The position numbers were made by a program, and so were the translations under genes. A DNA stretch of 64,000 nt from NCBI RefSeq assembly GCF_016808335.1, contig NC_053141.1, forward strand, positions 22,662,640 through 22,726,639, in the 5' to 3' direction. Positions 48,001-58,223 of the stretch are shown here, one piece after another. This stretch comes from Panicum virgatum (lineage: Eukaryota; Streptophyta; Magnoliopsida; Poales; Poaceae). The notes below the pieces were generated by a model, which saw only the letters and a list, made by a program, of their open reading frames with translations, had not been told where the DNA came from and made no database searches. Position 1 is the stretch's first letter. Each line of letters opens with the position of its first letter.

Positions 48001-49044
48001 AGACTTTTGGCCTTAACCTGATTCACTGTGGATGTCGAAGGTATATGGTCCACCAGATTCAAAGTCATAGAACCATGGATGGAAGAGTTAATATGCACAG
48101 ATCGTGAGGTAGTGTCTAGAAGAACTCCTCGACCATCCATCCAGTTCATGCCCAATATAATATCTACACTCTGAGTTGGTAGAATTATAAGGGCCGTAGG
48201 AAAAACTTTCTCTTGCAACTGTAGGGGTACTTGCTTAACAAATTGATTGGTGATTAATCTTCCCCCAGGTGAGTGAATATGGTACGGCTTGGACATGCTC
48301 TCTATTTTTAGTCCCAGTCTAATGACACACTCCTTGCTAATAAACGTGTGAGATGCACCCGAATCAAATAATACGGTAACAGGTTGATTATGAACTGAAA
48401 ACATACCCGCCATCACTTGAGCTCCCTCAGGAACATTCTCTAGCGTGGTATAATGCACGCGTCCTGGCTTGAAATGAGCCACTTTCGGCTTCTGATTGTG
48501 CTGATTAGAACCCTGAACTTGTTTAGGTGGCATAGGGCATTCGCGTGCAAAATGACCAACTTGACCACAGTTGAAGCAGGGAGGAAGATTAGGGCGTACA
48601 CCCTGCGGCTGCACCCACGTCTTCTGCACATTTTGCTGAGGCACCGGAGATCTGGTTACCCCTTGAGGTTGTGGGTACTGCTGTGGTCTATATCCCGACT
48701 GGTACTGTGTTGGCCTATAATTTGTCTGCTGTTGCGGAGGCCGATATGTGGTCTGATACTGCACTGGTCGGTACACTGGCCGATGCTGATAAGGCGCACG
48801 AGGGGGTCCGGCCTGAATCAGACGAAACCTCTGATTAGCCTGACTAGAAGACCCACCCATTGGTGCCTTCCTCTTTTTCTCTGCCTGGTGAGCTATACGG
48901 GCGTCCTCTTGAGTGATAGCCCCATTGACCAGCTCACTAAAGGTGTTGAATTTGAACATAATCAAGCGTTCCTGGAGCTTGCTGCTAAGCCCCTGCCTGA
49001 AGCACGCTTGTTTCTTTTCATCTGTTTCCACATGATACCCAGCA
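45084..49044 (-). pseudogene. Copy C gag-pol, N-terminal 190 residues deleted, complete C-terminus
   Basis: The frame runs from residue 191 (copy B numbering, [11 protein letters not shown]) through gag, zinc knuckle, protease, RT, RNase H, integrase and the full chromodomain, ending LQLYQGI at the stop at 45084. It supplies the 25 C-terminal residues ([10 protein letters not shown] and on) that copy B lacks. Single differences from B include Arg to Cys in KDCLVV, His to Gln in PTQSVD and Arg to His in QLIHSSAYH. The 5' end of gag, ORF0 and leader are gone: at 49044 the sequence passes through about 22 bp of filler into LTR5. It has no start codon of its own (an ATG at 49049 is created by the junction). 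Confidence 0.9.
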
Positions 49045-49066
49045 CACACGAAGTGCCAGCATATAC
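49045..49066. other. Filler DNA at the copy C / LTR5 junction
   Basis: About 22 bp (CACACGAAGTGCCAGCATAT and two more) match neither flank. Parts resemble the leader sequence GTGCCAGCACACACGAA seen at about 23052-23068, so the filler looks copied from nearby element sequence. Confidence 0.55.
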
Positions 49067-52000
49067 TAATGAGTTCTACAAACCTGGTTTAAGTACATAA
49101 ATAATATACAAGAGCAACTTTAGTTTAAAACAAAGTCCGATGTAGCAAACTTGCCGGCTATAATACAGGAAACGCAACATCGAATCACACACTCAGCCCA
49201 CGGGTGTGTGATTCGGTAACTAGTAGGAACTAAACATCTGGTCCGGACACCTCCCAACCATCCGCGCCAAGCTGGATGAATTTAGCACAACAAGGGCAGA
49301 AGTCTATCTCATCCTGACCTGAAATAGTTTGAGCCACAACCCTGAGTATACTAATACTCCGCAAGACTTACCCGACTATGGGTATACATAGCCCACTATC
49401 TAGACATGCACGGCTTTCTGGCTGTGGATTATTTGCAGAAAAGCGTCTAAAATGGATCCTTACTTTTAATATTTTAGCTCACATATTCTATGTAGAAAGA
49501 CTCTCATCTAATATTGGCCTAACTAAAACAATCATGTTGGAGCATTACAATAATGATTCAAAATAGTTCCATCATGTATTCCTAATATTTCTAATACATT
49601 TCTACGTGGCGACAAAGAGATCAAGGCCCTCATAACCGCGAGACACGGCGAATCGATCCGATTTAACCTTGCAAGGTGGACCTAACCAACACGGCACGTA
49701 TTTGCCCCGTCGGACTATACATGCCAACCATTCCCCTCCCCGCCTCGAACTACAGGAACCAGCCCAACGACATATGGTCAGCCGAGCTCAACGTGAGACC
49801 ACCAAAAGTAAACATGTGCAACCCAATTCTCCGCGACTACTCAACTCGCCCCAGGAGTTGGGTGCGGGTTCCTGTACTTTCGAAGCAAGGCAGTACTCGG
49901 CTTACCGGTTTCGACTACCTCCTACTCCCGGTATGCGGTTAGTACAGTTCAATCCCCGATCAGCACTGCCACAACGACCGGTCCTTGATCGACACAGGCG
50001 GGGCTAAGATAACCAGGAACCCTGTCCTGCTGCCATACCTAAACATCATCACTTCCCGCCCGGTCTCACAATTCCATTTCACTTTCAATAACCCAGATAC
50101 TGTAACATAACTATACATATAACTTATATCTCGCGAGTAACTGGAAATTACTCGTCTTCTAACATCCTATATCTCGCGAGTGACAAGCAGTCACTCGACT
50201 TCTATCGATACTTATTAAGCATAACGTTTCTATCGCCCTATACATACTAGTACAACTCAAGGAACTACGGATCATGCAACTAGGTTTCAAATCAACTCCT
50301 AAAACGTAATGCATAAGTACTAGCAACATATATGGATGTCATAATTTTTAAAATACTAGGACATGCACCGGGGCTTGCCTGCGGGCTGCTGCTCAGAGCT
50401 AGTGTCCACTGGGCCTTGGGCCGGGTCGTCACGAAACGCCTGCGGGGCTGGCTCCGTCTGCTCCTGCGGCTCCGCGATTATCTCGTATACGACTTCCTCG
50501 GTCGCGGATTCTATATGCATGCATATGAGACAATGAGTAAAAGCAATCATGAATTTGCCATTAGAAGATAAACATTAAACAAATTACAATTTACATAAAA
50601 GGATGCAAATATGGTGCTAATTAACTTTAATCCTAATGCTAGAAACAATTAGAGGCCAAATTATTAATTAGAGAATGATTTACTATAAAATAAAATACGA
50701 CTAGCAAAGACATTATTAATTGCCTCTTATAATTTGTATAAAAATCTACATGTAAAATAAATATTATTATACCTATACAAATAATTAAGTTTGGTTACAT
50801 ATTATATTCATATAATAAACTAGGTCCTATTAGTATGAAAATTTTATGGTGGATCACTAATGTTTAAAGTAAGCTACTGCAAAAATTTCATAATTTTTCG
50901 ATTAACAAATCTATAGAAATTAATTAAGCAAGACTAAACACAATCTAAATTATTGCAGGGGTAAAAGGTCATTTTGCCACTGTGGATATTTTTCCTCCAT
51001 AGATCTTACTCTAACAAACCCAATAAAATTTATTTCATATTTTTCGCATTTTTCCTTGAATTTATATGGAATTTACAAGCTATAGCGGAAAATAAAAACA
51101 AAATAAAAGAAAAATCTCCCCTTAACTCCCCCACTGACCAGTGGGCCCCACTGGTCAGTGGGACAAAACAGAGGAGGGGCGGCTAAGCCAGGCGCGCCAG
51201 GGCGCACACGGCTCGCCGGCGCGGGGGGGGGGGGGGGGGCGAGGCCCGTGGCGGCGGAGGCCGGCGGCGGCCTGCGCGGTAGCGCAGCAGCAGCTGCGCG
51301 TGGGGGCCCGCGCGCAGCCCCAGGCGGCGGGGCGGCCGGCTCGGTTATCCCTAGCGGCGGCGGCGCTACGCAGAGGAGGCGGCGGTGCGGCTCGGGCCGG
51401 CGGCGGCGGGGCCAAGCGGCGGCGGTGTGGCGTTGGGTGAGCGTCAGCGAGCTCGGGCAGCCCTGGTGCGCGCGCAAGAGTGGCGCGGGGTGGTGCAGAG
51501 GCGGCTCGCAGACGGCGGCGGCGCCAGAAACAGGTGGAGCGGCGGCGGCACGGCCGCGTTCCGGCGGCGTGGGGCCAGGCGGCGGCGAGGCGAGGCGGTT
51601 AAGCATCAATGGGGTAGGGCGGCCCTGGTGCGCGCGTTAGGGTGGCGGGGGGGCGTCGCGAGCAGGGCGCGCGGCGTACAGCGGCGGCGGGCGGGTCGGC
51701 CGGCGGCGGCATGGCCGCGTTTCGGCGTCGGTGATGCAAAAATTGAAGGGGAAAGAGGCGCACGAGTAGGAGCACCTCACCTAGGTTCAATTTGAGCTAC
51801 TGGACGAAGAAAACCACGGCCGGAGGTGGGTTGTCGGCGTTGAGGTGGATCTCGGGCTCACTGGTGACCGACGGCCGCGAAACCAAGGATTCCCGGTGCT
51901 CTGGTCGAGGGGGCTCGCGAAGGAGAGGTCGAGGAGGAGGCTAGGAAGGTAGACGAGCTTCGGTTCAAGTGGATTTGGGATTCTTGGAGGGAAACTCGCG

Positions 52001-52324
52001 ATTCGGGCTGGCGAGCGCGAGGAGCTTCATGCGTCGTCCATGGCGAAACTGAGGAAGGAGAAGGTGAGGAGAGCGAGGCGCAGGAGGGAGCGAGGGCAGG
52101 TGGCGAGCTCAGGAGATGAGCGTGGTCGACTTGGCGTCGCTCGACGGCCGGAAAACCGGGATCGGCCTCCACGACGGCAACGACACAGCGACGGGAGGCT
52201 TCGGGAGGCGTCGGCGCCATTACTGCGACGTGCAGCACAGGAAGATGGGAGGTGGGTGTATGACAGGTGGGGTCCACGTGTAAGGAAATTTCTTAATTTG
52301 AATCCAAATTTTTGGATTGTTACA
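49067..52324 (-). mobile_element. LTR5, family II LTR truncated at its 3' (left) end; 3' LTR of copy D
   Basis: Enters the LTR at TAATGAGTTCTACAAACC, so the terminal part including TGTGACAGAACC is missing, and ends GGATTGTTACA at 52324, followed by the D polypurine tract. It has more small differences than LTR1-LTR4 in the GC block, and a 17-G run. Confidence 0.9.
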
Positions 52325-52396
52325 ATCCTTCCCCCTAAAAGAAATCTCGTCCCGAGATTTAGGAGAAAAGTGCCGAATTGAAAGGAAGTCGTAAAA

Positions 52397-53124
52397 TCAT
52401 ATACCTTGGTATAATTGGAGCAACTCAGGACATTTGGATTGAACAAATTCCTCCGTTTCCCAGGTAGCTTCTCGCTCTGAGTGATTACTCCATTGTACCT
52501 TATAGAAATTGCTGGTTTGATTTCGAGTGACCCGAGTCTTGTGATCAACAATTTTCACTGGATGCTCTGGATAGACAAGATCGGGCTCCACTTGTAACTT
52601 TTCTATGTCCATTATTTTGTCTGGAACACGGAGGCATTTCCTTAGCTGGGAAACATGGAATATATTATGAACTGCGGATAATTGGGCAGGAAGTTCCAAG
52701 CGATATGCTACTGGCCCACATTGTTTGATGATAGGAAAAGGCCCAACAAAGCGAGGGGCGAGCTTTCCCTTCACACCAAACCGTTGGACTCCTCTCATTG
52801 GAGATACTCGTAAATAGACATGATCCCCCACTTGGAATGAGATTGATTGACGTTTCTTGTCCGCATAGCTTTTCTGCCGGGATTGGGCTATCTTTAAGTT
52901 CTCCTGTATAACCCGGACTTGTTCTTCCGCCTCACTGACCATATCAGGGCCGAATACATTTCTTTCACCGGCTTCTGATCAATTCAATGGAGTTCTACAC
53001 CTTCGCCCATATAACGCCTCAAAAGGAGCCATCCTGATGCTCTCTTGATAGCTATTATTATAAGCAAACTCAGCTAAGGGTAGAGATTCATCCCACTTCT
53101 GACTGTAGGTGAGTGCACATGCTC
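52397..53124 (-). pseudogene. Copy D pol fragment: integrase C-terminus and chromodomain
   Basis: Corresponds to the last part of the polyprotein (from about [11 protein letters not shown] in copy B) through the chromodomain to LQLYQGI. A TGG to TGA change (LNWSE becomes stop, near 52976-52984) breaks it; the frame after the stop opens at 52942. It ends at 53124 where a rearrangement joins inverted leader sequence. Confidence 0.85.
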
Positions 53125-53141
53125 ATCCGCGGTTTAAGTAC
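53125..53141. other. Templated filler at the copy D / inverted leader junction
   Basis: Between pol sequence ending GCTC and leader sequence beginning ATGGGGGCC are short stretches ATCCGCG and GGTTTAAGTAC, both of which occur in the family II LTR (about 24177 and 24003). This is a patchwork typical of template switching during repair. Confidence 0.5.
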
Positions 53142-53553
53142 ATGGGGGCCGTTCGTGTGTGCTGGCACGAAGGGTCCAGTCGTGGATATATGCATATATC
53201 TGTATATCATGTGATTTCTGCAGGTACACTAACAAACGAACTCGTAAGTTAAGGCGTGTAGAAATCGATTATATAATTGAAGAGCGTATGTTGCCACCGA
53301 AAGACCACGTATATTGCCCTATTATTGTCGGCAAATTTTGTTGGAAGGGTGACGTAGGACGATCATGCATAATACCATTCATTGCATTACAAGAGTGGGT
53401 TAGTGAGTGATTTGGGTTGTGAATTTTTGTTGGAAGTTCGAAATTAAAAGAGTTTTGTTTTTCCAGAGTGTTGTAAGTATTTACCGTTTTATAAGTTATG
53501 AGTTCGTATTTTCTTTTGGGAATGTTCCTTACCGCTGTCGGCGTTTTTCGCAG
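53142..53553 (+). other. Inverted family II leader fragment
   Basis: Reverse complement of the copy A/B leader (about 33518-33929), now on the plus strand and directly upstream of the ORF0 fragment. It includes the GTAAGTATT / TTTTCGCAG splice-like pair before the ATG at 53554. Confidence 0.8.
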
Positions 53554-54017
53554 ATGGCAGCCTTGTCGGACTTCCACTTTGACGAGGACGGGTGGGTGCG
53601 TTCCACTTGTCTTCACCGTGAGGGCCTTCCCGTGTTGCTGTGGGAGGTGCTCCAGGAGTTTGGCCACACCGAGCCTCCCCAGTACTACGGTCGCGTGTCT
53701 TCCGAGGGGGCCATCTCTGGCTGGGAGGCTCGCCTGCGAGTTCCGGCATGCCTCGGTCTCTTTCAGTCAGACCCTTGGGAGGTGCACACTGAGGGTGCTG
53801 AGATTTTGAGCGTCTGGGATCGTGCAGCTGCGATGGCTATTACCCAGTTTTGTGAGCAGGAGCCCATTTTTGCGAGTTACTCTGCTTCGACGGTTGGTTT
53901 TCCTGTCAGAGTGACTTCTGAGTACTCGAGGCAGCGGTTTTCTCTTCTGTTGGACTCTACTCTTCCAGGCCACGTCCCAGCTTTGGCCAGGATCGCCCGC
54001 TACGCCGCCGGTATGTT
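53554..54017 (+). pseudogene. Inverted ORF0 fragment (N-terminal about 153 residues)
   Basis: Starts MAALSDFHFDEDG as in copy B and follows ORF0 to IARYAAGM, then joins LTR sequence in element sense with microhomology TT. The frame runs on into LTR-derived sequence to a stop at 54177, which is not part of ORF0. One substitution (Arg to Cys in VPACLGLF) differs from B. The coiled-coil part is absent. Confidence 0.85.
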
Positions 54018-54496
54018 TTCGCCATGGACGACGCATGAAGCTCCTCGCGCTCGCCAGCCCGAATCGCGAGTTTCCCTCCAAGAATCCCAAATCCACTTGA
54101 ACCGAAGCTCGTCTACCTTCCTAGCCTCCTCCTCGACCTCTCCTTCGCAAGCCCCGGTGCATGTCCTAGTATTTTAAAAATTATGACATCCATATATGTT
54201 GCTAGTACTTATGCATTACGTTTTAGGAGTTGATTTGAAACCTAGTTGCATGATCCGTAGTTTCCTTGAGTTGTACTAGTATGTATAGGGCGATAGAAAC
54301 GTTATGCTTAATAAGTATCGATAGAAGTCGAGTGACTGCTTGTCACTCGCGAGATATAGGATGTTAGAAGACGAGTAATTTCCAGTTACTCGCGAGATAT
54401 AAGTTATATGTATAGTTATGTTACAGTATCTGAGTTATTGAAAGTGAAATGGAATTGTGAGACCCGGGCGGGAAGTGATGACAAAACAGAGGAGGG
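54018..54496 (+). mobile_element. Family II LTR fragments, plus orientation, with internal deletion
   Basis: Two LTR pieces are joined at about 54148 (the GC-block end CTCTCCTTCG is fused to CAAGCCCCGGTGCATG, skipping roughly 1.5 kb). It continues to GAAGTGATGA at 54482, then has a short piece ACAAAACAGAGGAGGGGC that belongs to the opposite LTR strand, before Tat sequence resumes. Confidence 0.8.
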
Positions 54497-54835
54497 GCAA
54501 TCGTGTGTACCTAAACCCCGAAGGTGAAAAATTTTCAAAACAGAAGGCCGAAGGGACTAAAATCTGCTGCACTTTCTCATCATCCCCGCCCGTCGAGCGA
54601 AGGGGGGTTGGCGCTTCGCAGACAAATTTATGCGCGACAGCATTGCCAATGAACAAGTCAAAATGCATTTATCTCCTCTGCCGCACAAAAGGAGGGGTGA
54701 CGCTTCGCAAACATACATCTATGCACAGCCGAAGGATAAACGCCAAAGAGCCATATATTCAACACAGATCATATACAAAGTACAATTTTATTACAACAGG
54801 AAAATACACTTCACGTGGAAGCGCGAAGACACAAA

Positions 54836-55493
54836 TCACAAAGTTACATCCGAGGCCTCTTCCTCGAAGACAATGCGGTCCACCTCAGATATGACTTCGC
54901 GGACCGCAATATCTAATATCTCTTCGTCTGTCCGTCGAAGAAACGCTTTGAAGGCGTCCCCTGCAATTGAGGGCAACGCAACATTAACCAGAGCTCTCGT
55001 CGAAGATGCCTTTGCGATGATACATAAATTCGTGCTGAGACAGTGGCTCTTCGTCCACTAGCTCCGGTTTTGGTTCGAGGAGACCAGCAGGAGCACCCAC
55101 ACGGCCTATCGGTGTCAAGAATTCGCTTTATTTCGCGATGAAGAGCACGGTCAGCAAGAATCTTCGTGTGCTTCTCCGGATCGCGCTGGAACTCGGCAAA
55201 AAAGCGCTTCATATCAGCATTACGGTACTCATAAATACGTTTCCTATCCGCCCAAAAATCTTCAAATGAGAGCATCAGGTCCTTCCTCGGCGCAACTTCC
55301 TTTAGGATGGGCTCCACGATAGCATCAGCTTTGGCCTGAAGCTGAAACAATGACCAGAAATAGTGAGCATATTACAAGACGAAGAAGCGACGCAATAGAG
55401 GAGAAATGAACAGTCACCTGGGGCTTCATGCGCTCGACCTCGCGCCGCACAATAGCTCAGCCTTCTCCGTAGAAGAAGTGATCCATGAAGTTC
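54836..55493 (-). pseudogene. Antisense intron-containing gene of the Tat element, broken
   Basis: Minus-strand coding runs from at least 55489 (MDHFFYGEG, then a stop, then AIVRREVERMKPQ) to CAG|GTGACTG at 55417. A 76-nt intron ends TTGTTTCAG at 55342, and the frame continues in phase 0 with LQAKADAIVEPILKEV. The segment FEDFWADRKRIYEYRNADMK is well kept. Further on the reading frame shifts (about 55100 and about 55030) and ends with FKAFLRRTDEEILDIAVREV and a stop at 54836-54838. Antisense ORFs between pol and the 3' LTR are known in Tat-lineage elements of grasses (for example Grande of maize, from memory); their function is unknown. The 5' end is cut by the LTR at 55494. Confidence 0.6.
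55342..55417 (-). other. Candidate 76-nt intron in the antisense Tat gene
   Basis: GT...AG ends in element-antisense orientation (CAG|GTGACT and TTTCAG|CTTCAG). Removal joins the two coding segments in phase 0. No ATG is available in the downstream open frame, which supports an upstream exon. Confidence 0.5.
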
Positions 55494-58223
55494 TGTAACA
55501 CCCTAATTTAAATTCCAGAATTTTATAATAAATTTAATTGGCTTTATTAATTTTTCTAAGGTTTATTGTGTTAGACTTGCATTTAATCTAAAATTTTGTT
55601 CCTTAAGTAATTAAAATTTTATCATAGGTTTAAATTTTGGTGTTGCATTCATGCTGGTGCATAGTTTTAATTATTTGAGTGTGGTTTGAATTCAAATTTG
55701 TATTTGATTTCAAACTTTGTTTGAGTTAGAAATAGAAAAGATAGATGAAATAGAAAAAAAGACAAGGAAAATAGGAAACCCAAACCCAGCCCAACAACCC
55801 CGGCCCGACCCCTCTCCGCGGGCCCAACCCACTCTCACCCTTACCCCACACGCGGCCCGATCTCGCACGGCCCCAGCGCGGCCCGATCTCGCACGGCCCA
55901 GCGCGGCCCGCTCACCCCTCACCCTCCGCACGGACCCGCAGCGCCGCGGCCCAGCTCGAGCAGCACCCTCCATGCTCTCACCGGCCCGCTCCTTCTCACC
56001 CCGCGCTCGTTCCTCGCCAGCAGCCCAGCAAGCCAGCGTCCGTTCCCCCCTCAGCGCGCCCCCCTCCCACCGGGCCCGCATGCCAGCCGTCGCACCCCGC
56101 CCTCGCTAGCTGACATGCCGGGCCTGCTCGTCAGTTTCCTCCTTCCTCCGCGAGCCCCGGCCGCGCAGCAACGACCCGCCGCGATCTCCGCCGTGACTCC
56201 GCCCGAGCACGCGTCCCCGAGATCCCCGGCTTGACCCTTTAATTGGCCCCCCCTGGCACCCATCCACCCCACGCGCCGCCCCGCCAAAACCCTAGCCGCC
56301 GCCTCCCCTCGGCTCCGCTGGGAGCTGAGTTCCCTGTGCCGCCGTGCCTGCGCGGCTCCGTCGACCCCGCCGTCGGCGGCCCGAGCCCCCGCAGCGATTC
56401 CACCCCCGACGCCAGGAACCTCCCCGAAGCTTCCACCCGCAACCCCGGCCTGCGCAGCGGCCAGTTTCCCACGAGACCCCTCGCCGGGAAGATGCACCGC
56501 CGCGGGTTAAGTCAACCCGCCACCGAAATTCCACGCCACGGCATGTTTCGCCACCTTCCTGACCCGATCTTTACCACAGGGTCGCGGCGCTTTGATTCGT
56601 GGGGATTCCGTGGCTCGGAGAAGCATCCCGCACCCCGGACCACGACCTCCGTCCAGTGCCCTCCGCCCGAACCTCGCCGCCGGCTCGTCCTGCGTCGCCG
56701 CCCTCGCCTGTCCTCAAACCAAGGTGAGCACTAGCCCGGCCCTATCTTGCTTTTTGCGCTAGCTAGTTTAGCCCGTAGTTCACATCTGGCCCCTGGCCGC
56801 CGTTGCGGTCCGCGCCGGCGAGTCTCGCCATGGCGTAGAGCCGCCACAGCCCTTGCCCTCCGCGCTCCGGCCTTCCCCAAACCCCGTTAACCCCTAGGTG
56901 GCTTGCGCATGACGCCTAGATGCCCCTAGACCCCAGCCCCGCTCACATCCACCCCCGGAGGGCCGTAAACGGCGAACTCCGGTGAGCCGCCGCCGCGGGA
57001 GCTTGTCTCCGGCGACCGCGCGCCGCCGTCGCCCCCTTTCAACCTGGGCCGTCAGATCTGAAATAGAGGCACGACATTAGATCGCGGCCATAACTGTTCC
57101 AAGCCACCAGATCTCAATCCAACGGCTGAAATCCACCCATACCCCTTCGCCCTGGCCATTTTGTTAAAGAGCCCCCCAACTTTTCCATATTCAACCCGCA
57201 CTCCAAGTCTGTTCAAAATTTACATTTCGGCCCAGAATTTTGCACGAAGCCCCCTGGTTTTTTCTAGAAATAGAACCCGCCGTCCATAGCTGCTGTTTTT
57301 ACGCGTTAGACCCTAGATTTATCCTTTAATTACATTTAGACCCTTGGTTTTTGCAGAAAACCCCCTGGAACTTAGTTTTTCTCGCAGATAAGCCCCTAAA
57401 ACTTGTTTTAGGCCTAGATTTTGCGTTTTAGCTCCGTTTTAGGCGTTCTTTATGTCCACGCGATCGTTGTGACGCGTAGAATAGTTTTAGACTAGTTTAG
57501 TGTGCTGTTTTTATGTACTGATGTACTGTTTCTTAGTTTTGCTATTGTTTGCTTGTATGCTTATTGTTGTGCATTGTTTTTGGCCATGTGTTCGTGAGTA
57601 GACGTTGAGCTACCGGAGGAGCCCCAGTACCAGTACCCGGAGCAGCCGTCTTTTGACCAGTTTGTGCAGCACAGGAGCAGTACGAGGAAGGCAAGTGTAA
57701 CATGAACAACCTATCACTTTTAAATACATTTTCATACTGCATTTAATACTGTATGCCTATAAGGATTTCCTAGCCACTTTATATCCTTTATATATCCTTT
57801 GGGTTGCATTTTGGTTAGTTGTGCTAGGTACCGCGCTATAACACACTTGGTCCTTTTTAATTAATTTGATTAATGGTATATGCAACTTAATTCTGAGAGT
57901 GTCACTTGGTCACTCTGTACGTCATTAGAGCGACAACCTGGGACAATCGCGCAACCACAAGACTGGAATGGGACGGTCTTGGCTTACTAATTAGGTCTTT
58001 TTGGTTTGGAGTAACTTACCTGCGGGCAAGGGTGGTAAGCTTCAATGGTCCCTGCTCCTCCGGCTTGGTCTGTGCTACGTGCTTGTACCCCTGGAGGTGG
58101 GCCCCATCGTCGCCGATCTAACTCTTCGCGGTTACGCCTTACCAACGAGATTCTTTGTAACAGCCTCGTAGTGAGTTTGCTAGCCATCTCACCTACGGAA
58201 GTGTGATGAACAACTAGCGTAGC
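55494..58223 (+). mobile_element. Family III long LTR, left part, interrupted by a second family III element
   Basis: Starts TGTAACACCCTAATTT inside the Tat antisense gene. It has the same layout as the LTR at 58224: a T/A-rich start, a C-rich genic-looking block (55780-56740), an intron-like block, and a short acidic ORF (57602-57690). It breaks at AACTAGCGTAGC, equivalent to position 60830 of the second LTR, so about 700 bp should continue beyond the window. Large ORFs in the C-rich block are compositional and were not called as genes. Confidence 0.8.
57602..57690 (+). other. Candidate LTR-internal exon, outer family III LTR
   Basis: Lies between GTGAGTAG|ACG and GAGGAAG|GCAAGT. An upstream donor-like ACCAAG|GTGAGC is at about 56718-56729. 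It encodes ELPEEPQYQYPEQ, an acidic Pro/Gln-rich segment. Confidence 0.35.

Larger units (their letters stand above)
54497..55493 (+). mobile_element. Tat element 3' region, continued after the family II complex
   Basis: The CGAAGG-rich style and CTTCG words of the Tat element resume here. The region holds the antisense pseudogene described separately and is interrupted at 55494 by a family III LTR. The Tat 3' LTR is not in the window. Confidence 0.6.

Noticed and set aside
17195..52324. Array as a pure assembly artefact
   Set aside because: Cannot be excluded without reads, but each copy carries private substitutions, stops and junctions, which a simple duplicated contig would not.
55717..56734. 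Long ORFs in the C-rich block of the family III LTR, resembling a grass gene first exon
   Set aside because: Open in several frames on both strands, no conserved domain, and the same block in the 58224 LTR does not keep the reading frame.
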